From NCBI RefSeq assembly GCF_000802245.2, contig NZ_CP021080.1, forward strand, positions 2,976,001 through 3,040,000: a DNA stretch of 64,000 nucleotides, written 5' to 3'. The translations under genes and the position numbers were made by a program. Source of the stretch: Streptomyces pluripotens. GTDB lineage: Bacteria > Actinomycetota > Actinomycetes > Streptomycetales > Streptomycetaceae. Below, piece after piece: positions 7,998 to 17,510 of this stretch; within the stretch, counting starts at the first letter, position 1; each line of letters opens with the position of its first letter. The notes under the pieces are model-generated. The model searched no databases. It was given only the letters and a program-made list of their open reading frames with translations, and was not told the origin of the DNA.

Positions 7998-9187
7998 CCC
8001 TTCACACAGACGACCTGCTTCAGCTTCGCCACCACTTCGACCAGGTCCCGCTGCTGGTCGATGACCTGGTCGATCGACTTGTAGGCACCCGGGATCTCGT
8101 CCACGACGCCGGAGTCCTTGCGGCACTCCACGCCCCGCGTCTGCTCCTGGAGGTCCTTCGTCGAGAAGCGCCGCTTGGCCGCGTTGCGGCTCATCCGCCG
8201 ACCGGCACCGTGCGAGGCCGAGTTGAACGCGTGCTCGTTGCCGAGGCCCTTGACGATGTACGACCCCGTGCCCATCGAGCCCGGGATGATCCCGTAGTCA
8301 CCCGAACCCGCCCGGATCGCACCCTTGCGGGTCACGAGCAGGTCCACGCCGTCGTACCTCTCCTCCGCCACGTAGTTGTGGTGGCAGGAGATCTCCGGCT
8401 CGAAGACCGGTTTCGCCTTCTTGAACTCCTTACGGACCACGTCCTTCAGGAGCGCCATCATGAGCATGCGGTTGTACGTGGCGTACTCCTGAGCCCAGAA
8501 CAGGTCGTTGCGGTAGGCCGCCATCTGCGGGGTGTCCGTGACGAAGACGGCGAGGTCGCGGTCGATCAGGTCCTGGTTGTGCGGGAGCTTCTGGGCCACG
8601 CCGATGTGGTGGTCGGCGAGTTCCTTGCCGATGTTCCGGGAGCCGGAGTGCAGCATCAGCCAGACGGAACCGTCCGTGTCCGTGCAGACCTCGATGAAAT
8701 GGTTGCCGCTGCCCAGCGTGCCCATCTGCTTCGTGGCACGCTCCCGACGGAACCGGACTGCTTCGGCGATCCCGCCGAACCGCTCCCAGAACCCGTCCCA
8801 CCCGCTGGTGGCCAGCCCGTGGAACCGCCCGGGCTCAACCGGGTCCGCGTGCATCCCCCGCCCCACCGGAATCGCCTGCTCGATCTTCGACCGCAACCTC
8901 GACAGGTCCCCGGGCAGGTCGTTGGCCGTCAGCGACGTCCTCACCGCCGACATCCCGCACCCGATGTCCACGCCGACCGCGGCCGGGCACACCGCGCCCC
9001 GCATCGCGATGACCGACCCGACCGTCGCGCCCTTGCCGTAGTGCACGTCCGGCATCACGGCCAGGCCCTTGATCCACGGCAGGGTGGCCACGTTCTGGAG
9101 CTGACGAAGAGCCACGTCCTCGACGGCCGCGGGGTCCGTCCACATCCGGATCGGTACCCGGGCACCCGGCATCTCCACGTACGACAC
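7994..9187 (-). CDS. rtcB: RNA ligase RtcB family protein
   Basis: The 397-residue protein carries the RtcB metal and guanylation motifs: MPDVHYGKGATVGSVIA, GVDIGCGMSAVRT (Cys ligand), GSGNHFIEV, HSGSRNIGKELADHHI and the SHGAGRRMSR segment that contains the histidine forming the GMP adduct. RtcB joins 2',3'-cyclic phosphate or 3'-phosphate RNA ends to 5'-OH ends and acts in RNA repair. The GTG start at 9187 is preceded by GGGGAA; an earlier ATG in frame would add an unrelated hydrophobic peptide. No archease or RtcA gene is next to it. Confidence 0.92.
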   Translation of the reverse strand: MSYVEMPGARVPIRMWTDPAAVEDVALRQLQNVATLPWIKGLAVMPDVHYGKGATVGSVIAMRGAVCPAAVGVDIGCGMSAVRTSLTANDLPGDLSRLRSKIEQAIPVGRGMHADPVEPGRFHGLATSGWDGFWERFGGIAEAVRFRRERATKQMGTLGSGNHFIEVCTDTDGSVWLMLHSGSRNIGKELADHHIGVAQKLPHNQDLIDRDLAVFVTDTPQMAAYRNDLFWAQEYATYNRMLMMALLKDVVRKEFKKAKPVFEPEISCHHNYVAEERYDGVDLLVTRKGAIRAGSGDYGIIPGSMGTGSYIVKGLGNEHAFNSASHGAGRRMSRNAAKRRFSTKDLQEQTRGVECRKDSGVVDEIPGAYKSIDQVIDQQRDLVEVVAKLKQVVCVKG

Positions 9188-9415
9188 GACTTCCCCATTC
9201 CCCCGAAAGCAATAACAAAGGATCAAAAACAGCACAACGCAAAATCAATGACGAGTCCGCCGAAAAGGCACCACGGGCCAGCGGTCGCGGCGATGCGTGC
9301 GATACACATTGTCTCCGGGGGGCGCCCCGCCGGAGCAAGCGAATAACCAGCGGGGACACTGGAGCACCAGGCGAACTGCCGCCCTGGACCACCCACCGTC
9401 GAGAGGAGCCCGACC

Positions 9416-10294
9416 GTGCAGCGGAAGGCGTACGCAACCGGTACCGCCGCCCTCCTCGCGGTACTACTGGCCGGCTGTACGAGCGGCACCGGGGGCGACG
9501 GCTCGACGGACGACGCCAATCCGGGCGACGGCGGCACGACCGCAGCCGCCGCACAGCCCGGCAAGTACCGCACCCTGCCCGAACCCTGCGGTGCGGTCGA
9601 CCACGACGCCCTCGACTCACTGCTACCGGGCATCGCCCAGATCTCCGACCCTGACCAGCGGGACAAGGCCTACCGGGGCAAGGCCGCACTGACCTACGAC
9701 ACCGACCGCAAGGTCGGCTGCCGCTGGAAGGTCGAGTCCGCCCACGCCACCGACCGCCTCTCCATCGACTTCGAGCGCGTGGTGTCGTACGACAACACGG
9801 TCAGCGACGACGACGAGGCGCAGAAGCTGTTCCAGCACGAGGAAACGGCCGCCGGCCTGCCCCATCCGGGCAGCGGCTCGGCAACGCCCCCGTCCCCGAC
9901 CACCGCTGCGGCCTCCACCGGCACCGCGAGCGACACGGCGGCTCCCTCGCACCCGGCCTCCTCCGGCACCGCCTCGGCACCGGCCTCCGCCCCCGCTTCC
10001 GCCCCGGCCTCCGGGTCCCCCTCCGGCTCATCCTCCGGTGCCCTCCCAGCCGACCTCCAGCCTCGCGCCCTCTCCGATCTCGGTGACGAGGCGTACCTCG
10101 ACGACCAGCTCGGCACCTCCGGTCCGACGGCCGCACAGCGGACGGTGACTGTGGTGTTCCGCACGTCCAACGTCATCGTCACCATCCAGTACGAGGAGCA
10201 GCCGACGGCCACCGGAACGGTTCCGAACAGCAAGGAATTGCAGGACAGGGCCCGTGATCTGGCCTCCCAACTGGCCGACGCACTCAACGGTTGA
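9416..10294 (+). CDS. DUF3558 lipoprotein (first of two)
   Basis: A 292-residue lipoprotein with a lipobox (LLAVLLAGC, lipidated Cys near residue 21), then a DUF3558 domain (LPEPCGAVDHDALDSLLPG, VGCRWKVES, LGDEAYLDDQ). A low-complexity Ser/Ala/Pro insertion (repeated SAPASAPAS at about residues 160-205) interrupts the domain. The GTG start has GAGAGGAG upstream. A paralogue follows after about 125 bp. DUF3558 proteins are surface-exposed and of unknown function. Confidence 0.85.
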   Translation: MQRKAYATGTAALLAVLLAGCTSGTGGDGSTDDANPGDGGTTAAAAQPGKYRTLPEPCGAVDHDALDSLLPGIAQISDPDQRDKAYRGKAALTYDTDRKVGCRWKVESAHATDRLSIDFERVVSYDNTVSDDDEAQKLFQHEETAAGLPHPGSGSATPPSPTTAAASTGTASDTAAPSHPASSGTASAPASAPASAPASGSPSGSSSGALPADLQPRALSDLGDEAYLDDQLGTSGPTAAQRTVTVVFRTSNVIVTIQYEEQPTATGTVPNSKELQDRARDLASQLADALNG

Positions 10295-10419
10295 GGGGTG
10301 TGGGCCCCGCCACCGCCCCCCCCCGCAAAGCGCCCGAACCGAAAACGCACCGCTCCTTCACCGCGTACCGTGGCCCCGCAGGAACCCGCACGATCATTCG
10401 AGTCATGAGTGAAGGAACC

Positions 10420-11334
10420 ATGCAGCGAGCAGCCCAGCGAGACGACCGTGCCCAGGGGGTACCTCCCACGCTGTTCAGGCGGTGGGGAAGTGACCGGCGA
10501 GCCGAGCACCTTCGCCGTGCCCTTGTCTGCGCGGCGGCCGTTCCCGCGTTGCTGATCACCGCCGCATGCTCTTCGGGCTCGGGCGACCCCAAGGCCAAGG
10601 ACACCGGCAAGGCCACCCCGCAGCCCGCGGCAAGCAGCGCACAGCCGTCGGCGAGCGCGTCCCCGACCCTGCAGCCCGCCGTGTACAAGAAGCTCCCCGA
10701 TCCGTGCTCGGCACTGCCGAAGAAGACCCTGGTCGATCTGGTACCCAAGGGCGCTAAGTCGGGCAAGAAGGGGAAGATCGACGACCCGTCGTCGCGTTCC
10801 TCCTGTTCCTGGAGCAGCCTGGACGACAACGGCGTCAAGGGTTCCCAGTTTCGCTGGTTGAGCGTCTCCCTGCTGCGTTTCGAGTCGGGCGTCGTCACCG
10901 GCTCCGCCAACGAGCAGGCCCGCACGTTCCTCAACCAGCAGATCGACAAGGCCGAGAGCACGGCCAGCGACTCGAAGTCCAGCAAGCAGTCGGTGAGCGG
11001 GATGGGCGACGAGGCCTACCTGGTGCGTTACCACGAGAAGCGGAAGGAAGGCGACTTCAAGGACCAGAAGGTCGTCGTCCGCCTGGAGAACGTCGTCGTC
11101 ACGCTCGACTACAACGGTGCCGGGCTCGCGGGCGACAAGTCGCCCGACCCCGACGACCTGTCCAAGGCGGCGAAGAAGGCCGCGCAGGACGCGGTGTCCG
11201 CGGTGTTGGCCGCCAACGGCAAGGGCACACAGGCGAGTTCACCGTCGACCTCCTCCGCCACCCCGTCCCAGACGGCGTCGAAGTCCCCCTCGCCCAGCGC
11301 GTCCGCGTCCGCGTCGGCCACCAAGAAGGGCTGA
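10420..11334 (+). CDS. DUF3558 lipoprotein (second of two)
   Basis: A 304-residue lipoprotein paralogous to the one at 9416: signal peptide and lipobox (AAVPALLITAAC), DUF3558 domain (LPDPCSALPKKTLVDLVPKG, SCSWSSLDDNG, GMGDEAYLVRYHEK) and a Ser/Ala/Pro-rich C-terminal tail. The ATG at 10420 is preceded by GAAGGA. The N-terminal 35 residues before the signal core are unusually long, because a palindromic repeat (10455-10489) is inserted in frame there. The true signal peptide may therefore be less efficient, or translation may start later. Confidence 0.8.
   Translation: MQRAAQRDDRAQGVPPTLFRRWGSDRRAEHLRRALVCAAAVPALLITAACSSGSGDPKAKDTGKATPQPAASSAQPSASASPTLQPAVYKKLPDPCSALPKKTLVDLVPKGAKSGKKGKIDDPSSRSSCSWSSLDDNGVKGSQFRWLSVSLLRFESGVVTGSANEQARTFLNQQIDKAESTASDSKSSKQSVSGMGDEAYLVRYHEKRKEGDFKDQKVVVRLENVVVTLDYNGAGLAGDKSPDPDDLSKAAKKAAQDAVSAVLAANGKGTQASSPSTSSATPSQTASKSPSPSASASASATKKG
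10455..10489. repeat. Streptomyces-type GTACCTCCC palindromic repeat in coding sequence
   Basis: GGGGGTACCTCCCACGC (from 10455) faces GCGGTGGGGAAG across a short loop. It resembles the dispersed GGGGGYACCTCCC...GGGGGAGG hairpin repeats common in Streptomyces intergenic DNA, but here lies in frame at the start of a lipoprotein gene. A related copy lies in hemA. Confidence 0.5.
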
Positions 11335-11386
11335 CCGGAAGGTCTCAACGGGACATCGGAAGCCCCTACCGGCAGCACGTTCCCCA

Positions 11387-11416
11387 CACACGTGTGCCAC
11401 TCTGTTGCGCGCAACA
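11387..11416. promoter_or_regulatory. Two adjacent palindromes before the DUF2637 gene
   Basis: CACACGTGTG (11387-11396) and TGTTGCGCGCAACA (11403-11416) are perfect palindromes, 6 bp apart, ending 24 bp before the GTG start at 11441. They are candidate operator sites. The cognate regulator is unknown. Confidence 0.5.
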
Positions 11417-11440
11417 ACACGCAAGGGGAGGGGAGTACGA

Positions 11441-12697
11441 GTGGCCGCGCCACTGCAGCTGACCCGGATGCACCGCGTTCTCGTCGGCGTTGTCGTGACC
11501 GGCGCGTTGATCATCGCCGGCATCGGCTTCGCCGGTTCGTACGCGGCCGTCCGTGAGTTGGCCATCAAGAAGGGCTTCGGGGCCTTCTCCTATGTGTTCC
11601 CGATCGGCATCGATGCGGGCATCTGCGTCCTGCTGTCCCTGGACCTGCTCCTGACCTGGATCCGCATCCCGTTCCCGCTGCTCCGCCAGACGGCCTGGCT
11701 CCTGACGGCGGCGACGATCGCCTTCAACGGAGCCGCCGCCTGGCCGGACCCGCTGGGTGTGGGCATGCACGCGGTGATCCCGGTCCTGTTCGTCGTCGCC
11801 GTCGAAGCGGCCCGCCACGCCGTCGGCCGGATCGCTGACATCACGGCCGACAAGCACATGGAGGGTGTCCGCATCACCCGCTGGCTGCTCTCCCCGCTGC
11901 CGACGTTCCTCCTCTGGCGCCGCATGAAGCTGTGGGAACTGCGCTCCTACGACCAGGTCATCAAGCTGGAGCAAGAACGCCTCGTCTACCAGGCACGCCT
12001 GCGCTCCCGCTTCGGCCGGGCCTGGCGCCGCAAGGCCCCGGTGGAGTCCCTGATGCCACTGCGCCTGGCGAGGTACGGCGTGCCGCTGGCGGAAACGGCT
12101 CCCGCGGGGTTGGCGGCAGCGGGAATCGAGCCGGCCCTCCTGCCCCCCACACCACCCGTGGCCGCCGTGGCCCCCGCCGCCGCGCACGGCCGTGCCGTGG
12201 CACCGGCACCCGACGCGCAGTCGGCCGCGGCCCCCGCTGAGCAGTATCCCGAGCCTCCCGTGGACGAGGAGAGCCCCTGGTTCCAGGCTCAGCGCGAGAT
12301 CGAGTACCACGGCGGCTACGACCCCGCCTACGAGCCGCCCCCGGACCCGCAGTACGAGCCCGAGGAGCAGTACGAGGAGTGGTACGAGGAGCAGCCTCCC
12401 GAGCAGTTCCAGCAGCCCTTCCCCGAGGAGACCGGAAGCTTCCCCATCCCGGTGGGCCCGAACCGCACCCGGGAACTCGGTGGGGGCAGCGGCCCCCAGG
12501 AGCCGGAACCGGATGAGGAGGCCTACTACCAGGTCTTCCGCAAGTCGATAGACGGCAGCTACCCGACCGCCGGCCAGTTCGGCGGCGACGTGGAGGCCAC
12601 CTTCGGCATGACGCTCCCCCACCGCGAAGCCGAACGGATGGTCAACCGCTTCACCAACCGCCACACGGCGGAGCTGCAGGAAGACCACATCGCCTGA
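11441..12697 (+). CDS. DUF2637 membrane protein with long acidic tail
   Basis: A 418-residue protein. Residues 1-125 hold about four transmembrane helices of the DUF2637 family (VLVGVVVTGALIIAGIGF, SYVFPIGIDAGICVLLSLDL, AVIPVLFVVAVEAARHAVG). A cytosolic helical region follows (LWRRMKLWELRSYDQVIKLE), then an Ala/Pro linker, a Glu/Pro/Tyr-rich segment and a conserved C-terminal piece (FGGDVEATFGMTLPHREAE) that looks like a small helix-turn-helix. The GTG start follows a strong GGGGAGGGGAG. DUF2637 proteins occur in Streptomyces conjugative elements and as conserved chromosomal genes; the role is unknown. Confidence 0.8.
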   Translation: MAAPLQLTRMHRVLVGVVVTGALIIAGIGFAGSYAAVRELAIKKGFGAFSYVFPIGIDAGICVLLSLDLLLTWIRIPFPLLRQTAWLLTAATIAFNGAAAWPDPLGVGMHAVIPVLFVVAVEAARHAVGRIADITADKHMEGVRITRWLLSPLPTFLLWRRMKLWELRSYDQVIKLEQERLVYQARLRSRFGRAWRRKAPVESLMPLRLARYGVPLAETAPAGLAAAGIEPALLPPTPPVAAVAPAAAHGRAVAPAPDAQSAAAPAEQYPEPPVDEESPWFQAQREIEYHGGYDPAYEPPPDPQYEPEEQYEEWYEEQPPEQFQQPFPEETGSFPIPVGPNRTRELGGGSGPQEPEPDEEAYYQVFRKSIDGSYPTAGQFGGDVEATFGMTLPHREAERMVNRFTNRHTAELQEDHIA

Positions 12698-12722
12698 ACC
12701 CGCATGACAGGACCTGACCACC

Positions 12723-12763
12723 GCATGCAGAAGGGGCCCCGGAAGAGGGCCCCTTCTGCATGC
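12723..12763. terminator. Strong terminator between convergent genes
   Basis: A perfect 17-bp inverted repeat (12723-12739 and 12747-12763) with a 7-nt loop lies 26 bp past the DUF2637 stop. Symmetry allows it to serve the minus strand as well. Confidence 0.85.
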
Positions 12764-12813
12764 GGATGCATGTCATGCCATGCCGGTCGGCGCCGGTCCG
12801 CGCCAGTCGGCAC

Positions 12814-12849
12814 GCACCCCTGTGGATTCACGCGGATCCGCAGGGGTGC
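12814..12849. other. Second hairpin downstream of lysS
   Basis: A 14-bp inverted repeat with a single mismatch (12814-12827 and 12836-12849; arms GCACCCCTGTGGAT / ATCCGCAGGGGTGC) lies 20 bp beyond the lysS stop. It is probably the lysS terminator, making the pair at 12723-12763 the one for the plus strand. Confidence 0.6.
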
Positions 12850-12869
12850 ATATGGGTCGTCGTGCGGTC

Positions 12870-14600
12870 CTACCCCCCGAGCAGGGCCCGCACCCGGTCC
12901 TGCCCGACCGCCAGCAGCAGCGTGGGCAGCCGGGGCCCGGTGTCCCGGCCCACCAGCAGGTGGTAGAGGAGCGCGAAGAACGAACGCTGAGCCGTCTTGA
13001 TCTCCGGCGGCAACTCCTTCGGCGTCGCATCGGCGGGGAACCCGGCCTGGACCTTCGGCACGCCGTACACCAGGTGGGTCAGCCCATCCAGCGACCAGTG
13101 CTCGGCGAGCCCGTCGAGCAGCAGCCGCACCGACTGCCCGGACGCCTCGTCGAGGGACTTCAGCAGTTCGGCGTCGGGTTCGTCACGCACGATGGTCCGC
13201 TGGTCGGCGGGCACCTGCGTGTTGATCCACGCCTCGGCCCTGTCGTACCGCGGCCTCACCTCGTCCAGCGAGCCCAGCGGCTGGTCCGGGTCCAGCTCGG
13301 AGAGGATGCGCAGGGCCTGGTCCTCGTGCCCGGCGGTGATGTCGGCGACGGACGCGAGCGTACGGTACGGCAACGGATGCGGCGTCCTGGGCAGCTCATC
13401 GGCGGCAGTGCCGACGGCCCGCGTGTAACCGGCCACGTCCGCCGGCAGGGCGGAGCCGTCCGCGACCTTCCCCGCCAGCTTGTCCCACTCGTCGTAGAGC
13501 CGCTGGATCTCCTGGTCGAAGGCGATCTTGAAGGACTGGTTCGGCCTGCGGCGGGCGTACAGCCAGCGCAGGATCTGCGGCTCCATGATCTTCAGCGCGT
13601 CCGCCGGAGTCGGGACCCCGCCGCGCGAGGACGACATCTTCGCCATCCCGCTGATGCCCACGAAGGCGTACATCGGACCGATGGGCTGCTGCCAGCCGAA
13701 GATGCCGACGATCTGGCCGCCCACCTGGAAGCTGGACCCCGGAGACGAGTGGTCCACGCCGCTCGGCTCGAAGACGACTCCCTCGTACGCCCACCGCATC
13801 GGCCAGTCGACCTTCCAGACCAGCTTGCCGCGGTTGAACTCGCTCAGCAGGACCTTCTCGGCGAAGCCGCAGGCGGTGCAGGTGTACGACAGTTCGGTGG
13901 AGTCGTCGTCGTACGAGGTGACCGTGGTCAGGTCCTTCTCGCAGTGGGCGCAGTACGGCTTGTACGGGAAGTACCCGGCGGAGCCGGAGCTACCGTCGTC
14001 CTCAGCCGCGGCGCCGGAGCCCTCCGCGGCCTCCAGCTCGGCCTCGTCCACCGGCTTCTGCTGCTTCTTGGCCGGCTTCGGCTTGGTGCGGTACTGGGCG
14101 AGGACCGCGTCAATGTCACCGCGGTGCTTCATGGCGTGCAGGATCTGCTCGCGGTAGGCGCCGGAGGTGTACTGCGCGGTCTGGCTGATCCCGTCGAACT
14201 CGACGCCCAACTGGGCCAGGGACTCGACCATCGCGGCCTTGAAGTGCTCGGCCCAGTTCGGGTACGCGGAGCCCTTGGGCGCCGGTACCGAGGTGAGCGG
14301 CTTGCCGATGTGCTCGGCCCAGGTCTCGTCGACCCCCGCCACACCCGCCGGCACCTTCCGGTACCGGTCGTAGTCGTCCCAGGAGATCAGGTGCCGGACC
14401 TGGTGCCCGCGCCGCCGGATCTCGTCGGCGACGAGGTGCGGGGTCATCACCTCACGGAGGTTGCCCAGGTGGATGGGACCGGACGGAGAGAGTCCGGACG
14501 CGACGACGACGGGTTTGCCCGGGGCCCGGCGCTCCGACTCTTCGATGACCTCATCCGCGAAACGGGAGACCCAGTCGGTGGTCTCGGTGCTCTGAGCCAC
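12870..14600 (-). CDS. lysS: Class I (archaeal-type) lysyl-tRNA synthetase
   Basis: A 576-residue class I LysRS with the HIGH-type motif (SGLSPSGPIHLGNLRE) and KMS-type motif (MAKMSSSRGG), plus a central zinc-like Cys cluster (CAHCEKDLTT and CTACGF). It charges tRNA-Lys. Most bacteria use the unrelated class II enzyme; the class I form is known in actinomycetes, archaea and spirochaetes. The GTG at 14600 has AAGAGGA 10 bp upstream; GTG 14609 (VPIV) is an alternative. It is divergent from argS with about 160 bp between. An acidic insertion (about residues 190-220: KPAKKQQKPVDEAELEAAEG) is unusual. Confidence 0.93.
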   Translation of the reverse strand: MAQSTETTDWVSRFADEVIEESERRAPGKPVVVASGLSPSGPIHLGNLREVMTPHLVADEIRRRGHQVRHLISWDDYDRYRKVPAGVAGVDETWAEHIGKPLTSVPAPKGSAYPNWAEHFKAAMVESLAQLGVEFDGISQTAQYTSGAYREQILHAMKHRGDIDAVLAQYRTKPKPAKKQQKPVDEAELEAAEGSGAAAEDDGSSGSAGYFPYKPYCAHCEKDLTTVTSYDDDSTELSYTCTACGFAEKVLLSEFNRGKLVWKVDWPMRWAYEGVVFEPSGVDHSSPGSSFQVGGQIVGIFGWQQPIGPMYAFVGISGMAKMSSSRGGVPTPADALKIMEPQILRWLYARRRPNQSFKIAFDQEIQRLYDEWDKLAGKVADGSALPADVAGYTRAVGTAADELPRTPHPLPYRTLASVADITAGHEDQALRILSELDPDQPLGSLDEVRPRYDRAEAWINTQVPADQRTIVRDEPDAELLKSLDEASGQSVRLLLDGLAEHWSLDGLTHLVYGVPKVQAGFPADATPKELPPEIKTAQRSFFALLYHLLVGRDTGPRLPTLLLAVGQDRVRALLGG

Positions 14601-14759
14601 GATCGGCACGTCCTCTTGGTGTCTGAACCCAGTGAATCTGGATACGTGTATTGGCCCCTCCATACTCCCAGACGGCCGCGCACGCGAAAAACGGCTTTAC
14701 CCCCCATGGGATACTGATCGGGTCTATCCATCCCCACGAGGAGAACGGCACCCATTCCT

Positions 14760-16523
14760 ATGGCCTCGGTCACGTCCCTCAGCGATTCCGTCCAGCAGCA
14801 CCTCGCGTCCGCCCTCTCGGCCACGCTGCCGGAGGCCGCCGGCGCGGACCCGCTGCTGCGACGAAGCGACCGGGCCGACTTCCAGGCCAACGGCATCCTG
14901 GCCCTGGCCAAGAAGGCGAAGGCGAACCCCCGGGAGCTGGCGGCCCAGGTCGTCTCCGAGGTGGGCACCGGTGACGTGATCAAGGACGTCGAGGTCTCCG
15001 GCCCCGGCTTCCTCAACATCACGGTCGCGGACCGGGCGATCACCGGGAACCTGGCCGCGCGGTACGCGGACGAGACGGGTCGCCTCGGCGTGCCGACCGC
15101 CGCGCACCCCGGCACCACGGTGATCGACTATGCGCAGCCGAACGTGGCCAAGGAGATGCACGTGGGCCACCTGCGGTCCGCGGTCATCGGCGACTCGGTG
15201 GTGCAGCTTCTCGCGTTCACCGGCGAGAACGTGATCCGGCGCCACCACATCGGCGACTGGGGCACCCAGTTCGGCATGCTCATTCAGTACCTGGACGAGC
15301 ACCCGCACGAGTTGGACCACAAGGCCGCCGAAGTGACGGGCGAGGAGGCGATGTCGAACCTCGACCGCCTCTACAAGGCCGCGCGGAAGAAGTTCGACTC
15401 GGACGAGGAGTTCAAGACACGCTCCCGCCGCCGGGTGGTCGACCTGCAAGCCGGCGACCCTCACACGCTCGCCATCTGGCAGAAGTTCGTGGACGAGTCG
15501 AAGATCTACTTCTTCTCCGTCTTCGAGAAGCTGGACATGGAGGTCCGCGACCCCGACATCGTCGGCGAGTCCGGCTACAACGACATGCTCGCGGAGACCT
15601 GCCGCCTCCTGGAGGAGTCGGGTGTCGCGGTCCGCTCCGAGGGCGCCCTCTGTGTCTTCTTCGAGGACATCAAGGGTCCAGACGGCAACCCGGTCCCGCT
15701 GATCGTGCAGAAGTCGGACGGTGGCTACGGCTATGCGGCCACCGACCTCTCCGCGATCCGTGACCGCGTCTTCGGCCTCAAGGCCAGCACCCTGCTGTAC
15801 GTCGTCGATGCCCGGCAGGCCCTGCACTTCAAGATGGTCTTCGAAACCGCCCGCCGGGCCGGCTGGCTGAACGAGGACGTCAAGGCGCACCAGCTGGCCT
15901 TCGGCACGGTCCTCGGCAAGGACGGCAAGCCGTTCAAGACGCGTGAGGGTGAGACGGTCCGTCTGGTCGACCTCCTGGACGAGGCGATCGACCGGGCGTC
16001 GGCCGTGGTCCGTGAGAAGGCCCAGGAGCTGTCGGAGGAGGAGATCGCCGAGCGGGGCGCCCAGGTGGGCATCGGCGCGGTGAAGTACGCGGACCTGTCG
16101 ACGTCAGCGAACCGGGACTACAAGTTCGACCTGGACCAGATGGTCTCGCTCAACGGCGACACGTCCGTGTACCTCCAGTACGCGTACGCCCGTATCCGGT
16201 CGATCCTCCGCAAGGCCGGCGAGGTCCGTCCGGTCGCCCACCCCGAGCTGGACCTGACGGAGGCCGAGCGCGCCCTCGGCCTGCACGTCGACGCGTTCGC
16301 GCAGACGGTGGCGGAGGCGGCGGCGGAGTACGCCCCGCACAAGCTGGCCGCGTACCTGTACCAGTTGGCGTCCCACTACACCTCGTTCTACGACAAGTGC
16401 CCGGTCCTGAAGGCAGAGACGCCGGCGCAGGTGGAGAACCGCCTCTTCCTGTGCGACGTCACCGCCCGCACCCTCCACCAGGGGATGGAGCTGCTGGGCA
16501 TCAGGACGCCCGAGAAGCTCTGA
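14760..16523 (+). CDS. argS: Arginyl-tRNA synthetase
   Basis: A 587-residue class I ArgRS. It has the N-terminal Add-1 tRNA-recognition domain, the HIGH region ([21 protein letters not shown]), a degenerate KMSK region ([15 protein letters not shown]) and a C-terminal DALR anticodon-binding domain ([27 protein letters not shown]). It charges tRNA-Arg in the cytosol. The start ATG 14760 is supported by family alignment rather than by a good ribosome-binding site; the nearest GAGGAG is 16 bp upstream. Its divergent partner is lysS. A terminator follows at 16536-16566. Confidence 0.95.
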   Translation: MASVTSLSDSVQQHLASALSATLPEAAGADPLLRRSDRADFQANGILALAKKAKANPRELAAQVVSEVGTGDVIKDVEVSGPGFLNITVADRAITGNLAARYADETGRLGVPTAAHPGTTVIDYAQPNVAKEMHVGHLRSAVIGDSVVQLLAFTGENVIRRHHIGDWGTQFGMLIQYLDEHPHELDHKAAEVTGEEAMSNLDRLYKAARKKFDSDEEFKTRSRRRVVDLQAGDPHTLAIWQKFVDESKIYFFSVFEKLDMEVRDPDIVGESGYNDMLAETCRLLEESGVAVRSEGALCVFFEDIKGPDGNPVPLIVQKSDGGYGYAATDLSAIRDRVFGLKASTLLYVVDARQALHFKMVFETARRAGWLNEDVKAHQLAFGTVLGKDGKPFKTREGETVRLVDLLDEAIDRASAVVREKAQELSEEEIAERGAQVGIGAVKYADLSTSANRDYKFDLDQMVSLNGDTSVYLQYAYARIRSILRKAGEVRPVAHPELDLTEAERALGLHVDAFAQTVAEAAAEYAPHKLAAYLYQLASHYTSFYDKCPVLKAETPAQVENRLFLCDVTARTLHQGMELLGIRTPEKL

Positions 16524-16535
16524 CACACGTCCCTC

Positions 16536-16566
16536 AGGGCCTGCGGAGACCGTCTCCGCAGGCCCT
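16536..16566 (+). terminator. argS terminator
   Basis: AGGGCCTGCGGAGA (16536-16549) and TCTCCGCAGGCCCT (16553-16566) form a perfect 14-bp stem with a 3-nt loop, followed by TT. The right arm is partly duplicated at 16569-16580, giving an alternative pairing. Confidence 0.85.
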
Positions 16567-16621
16567 TTCTCCGCAGGCCCCCTGAGGAAGTCCGGCGCCG
16601 GGCCGGAGGATTGCGTCTCCC

Positions 16622-17482
16622 TCAGTTCGACTGGTGGAGACGCGTCGCCGTCCGAACGAGGCCGGCGACGGCCCGGGACCGGCTGTGCGGTGGCCACGCG
16701 ACCACCGTCGTGACCGTCGGCGCGTCCAGGACCGGCACGGCGGCGAGGTCGCCGCGCAGTTGGGCCCGGCACGACTCCGGCGCGATCCAGCAGGCCCGGC
16801 CCAGCGCGATCAGCTGGGTCAGCTGCCCGTGGTCCCGGGCCTGCGGACCGGGACCGTCCGGGTACGTCCCGCCCGGGCCGGGCCAGCGCGGCATCGGCAG
16901 CCCGGGCAGCTCGCTGACCTCGGCCATCCGCACGTGGGGCCGGCTGGTGAGGGGATGCCCGGCCGGCAGGATCACGACCTGCCCCTCCGAGCAGAGTTCC
17001 TCGGCGTCGAACCCGGTCAACGCGTCAAACGGCCGGTGCAGCAGGGCCACGTCGGCCCGACCGTCGTGCAGCAGCCCCGCCTGCTCACCGATCCCGCACA
17101 GGAGCACGTCGACGGCGACCGCATCGGGTTCGGCCGCGTAGGCGTCGAGCAGTTTCGCCAGCAGGTCGGTGGAGGCCCCGGCCTTCGCGGCAAGGACCAC
17201 GCCGGCATGGCCGGCTGCGGCGAGGGCGGCGCGGCGGGTCCGGCGCTCGGCGGCCTCGACGGCATCCAGCGCCGCCCGGGCCTCTCGCAGGAGCACCGCC
17301 CCGGCCTCGGTCAGGGTGACCGCGCGGCTGGTACGTTCCAACAGCACCGTCCCGAAACGCCGTTCGATCTGACGGATCGCCCGCGACAGCGGGGGCTGCG
17401 CGATCCCGAGCCGTTGCGCGGCCCTCCCGAAGTGCAACTCCTCGGCGACAGCGACGAAATACCGCAACTCCCGTGTCTCCAC
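16622..17482 (-). CDS. LysR-family transcriptional regulator
   Basis: A 286-residue LysR protein. The winged HTH is at residues 1-60 (VETRELRYFVAVAEELHFGR, AAQRLGIAQPPLSRAIRQIE) with a periplasmic-binding-protein-like effector domain behind it. The GTG start at 17482 puts the HTH at the very N-terminus, as in the family. It is divergent from an SDR gene, with a 21-bp palindrome containing a T-N11-A box between them. The inferred role is control of that SDR gene, with an unknown effector. Confidence 0.9.
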   Translation of the reverse strand: METRELRYFVAVAEELHFGRAAQRLGIAQPPLSRAIRQIERRFGTVLLERTSRAVTLTEAGAVLLREARAALDAVEAAERRTRRAALAAAGHAGVVLAAKAGASTDLLAKLLDAYAAEPDAVAVDVLLCGIGEQAGLLHDGRADVALLHRPFDALTGFDAEELCSEGQVVILPAGHPLTSRPHVRMAEVSELPGLPMPRWPGPGGTYPDGPGPQARDHGQLTQLIALGRACWIAPESCRAQLRGDLAAVPVLDAPTVTTVVAWPPHSRSRAVAGLVRTATRLHQSN

Positions 17483-17510
17483 ACCGGCATGGTAGAGCGC
17501 CCGGCCAGGT

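Noticed and set aside
12780..14717. 645-codon plus-strand frame across lysS
   Set aside because: Long antisense frames are expected in high-GC coding DNA. The opposite strand encodes a complete class I LysRS with HIGH and KMS motifs; the antisense frame has none.
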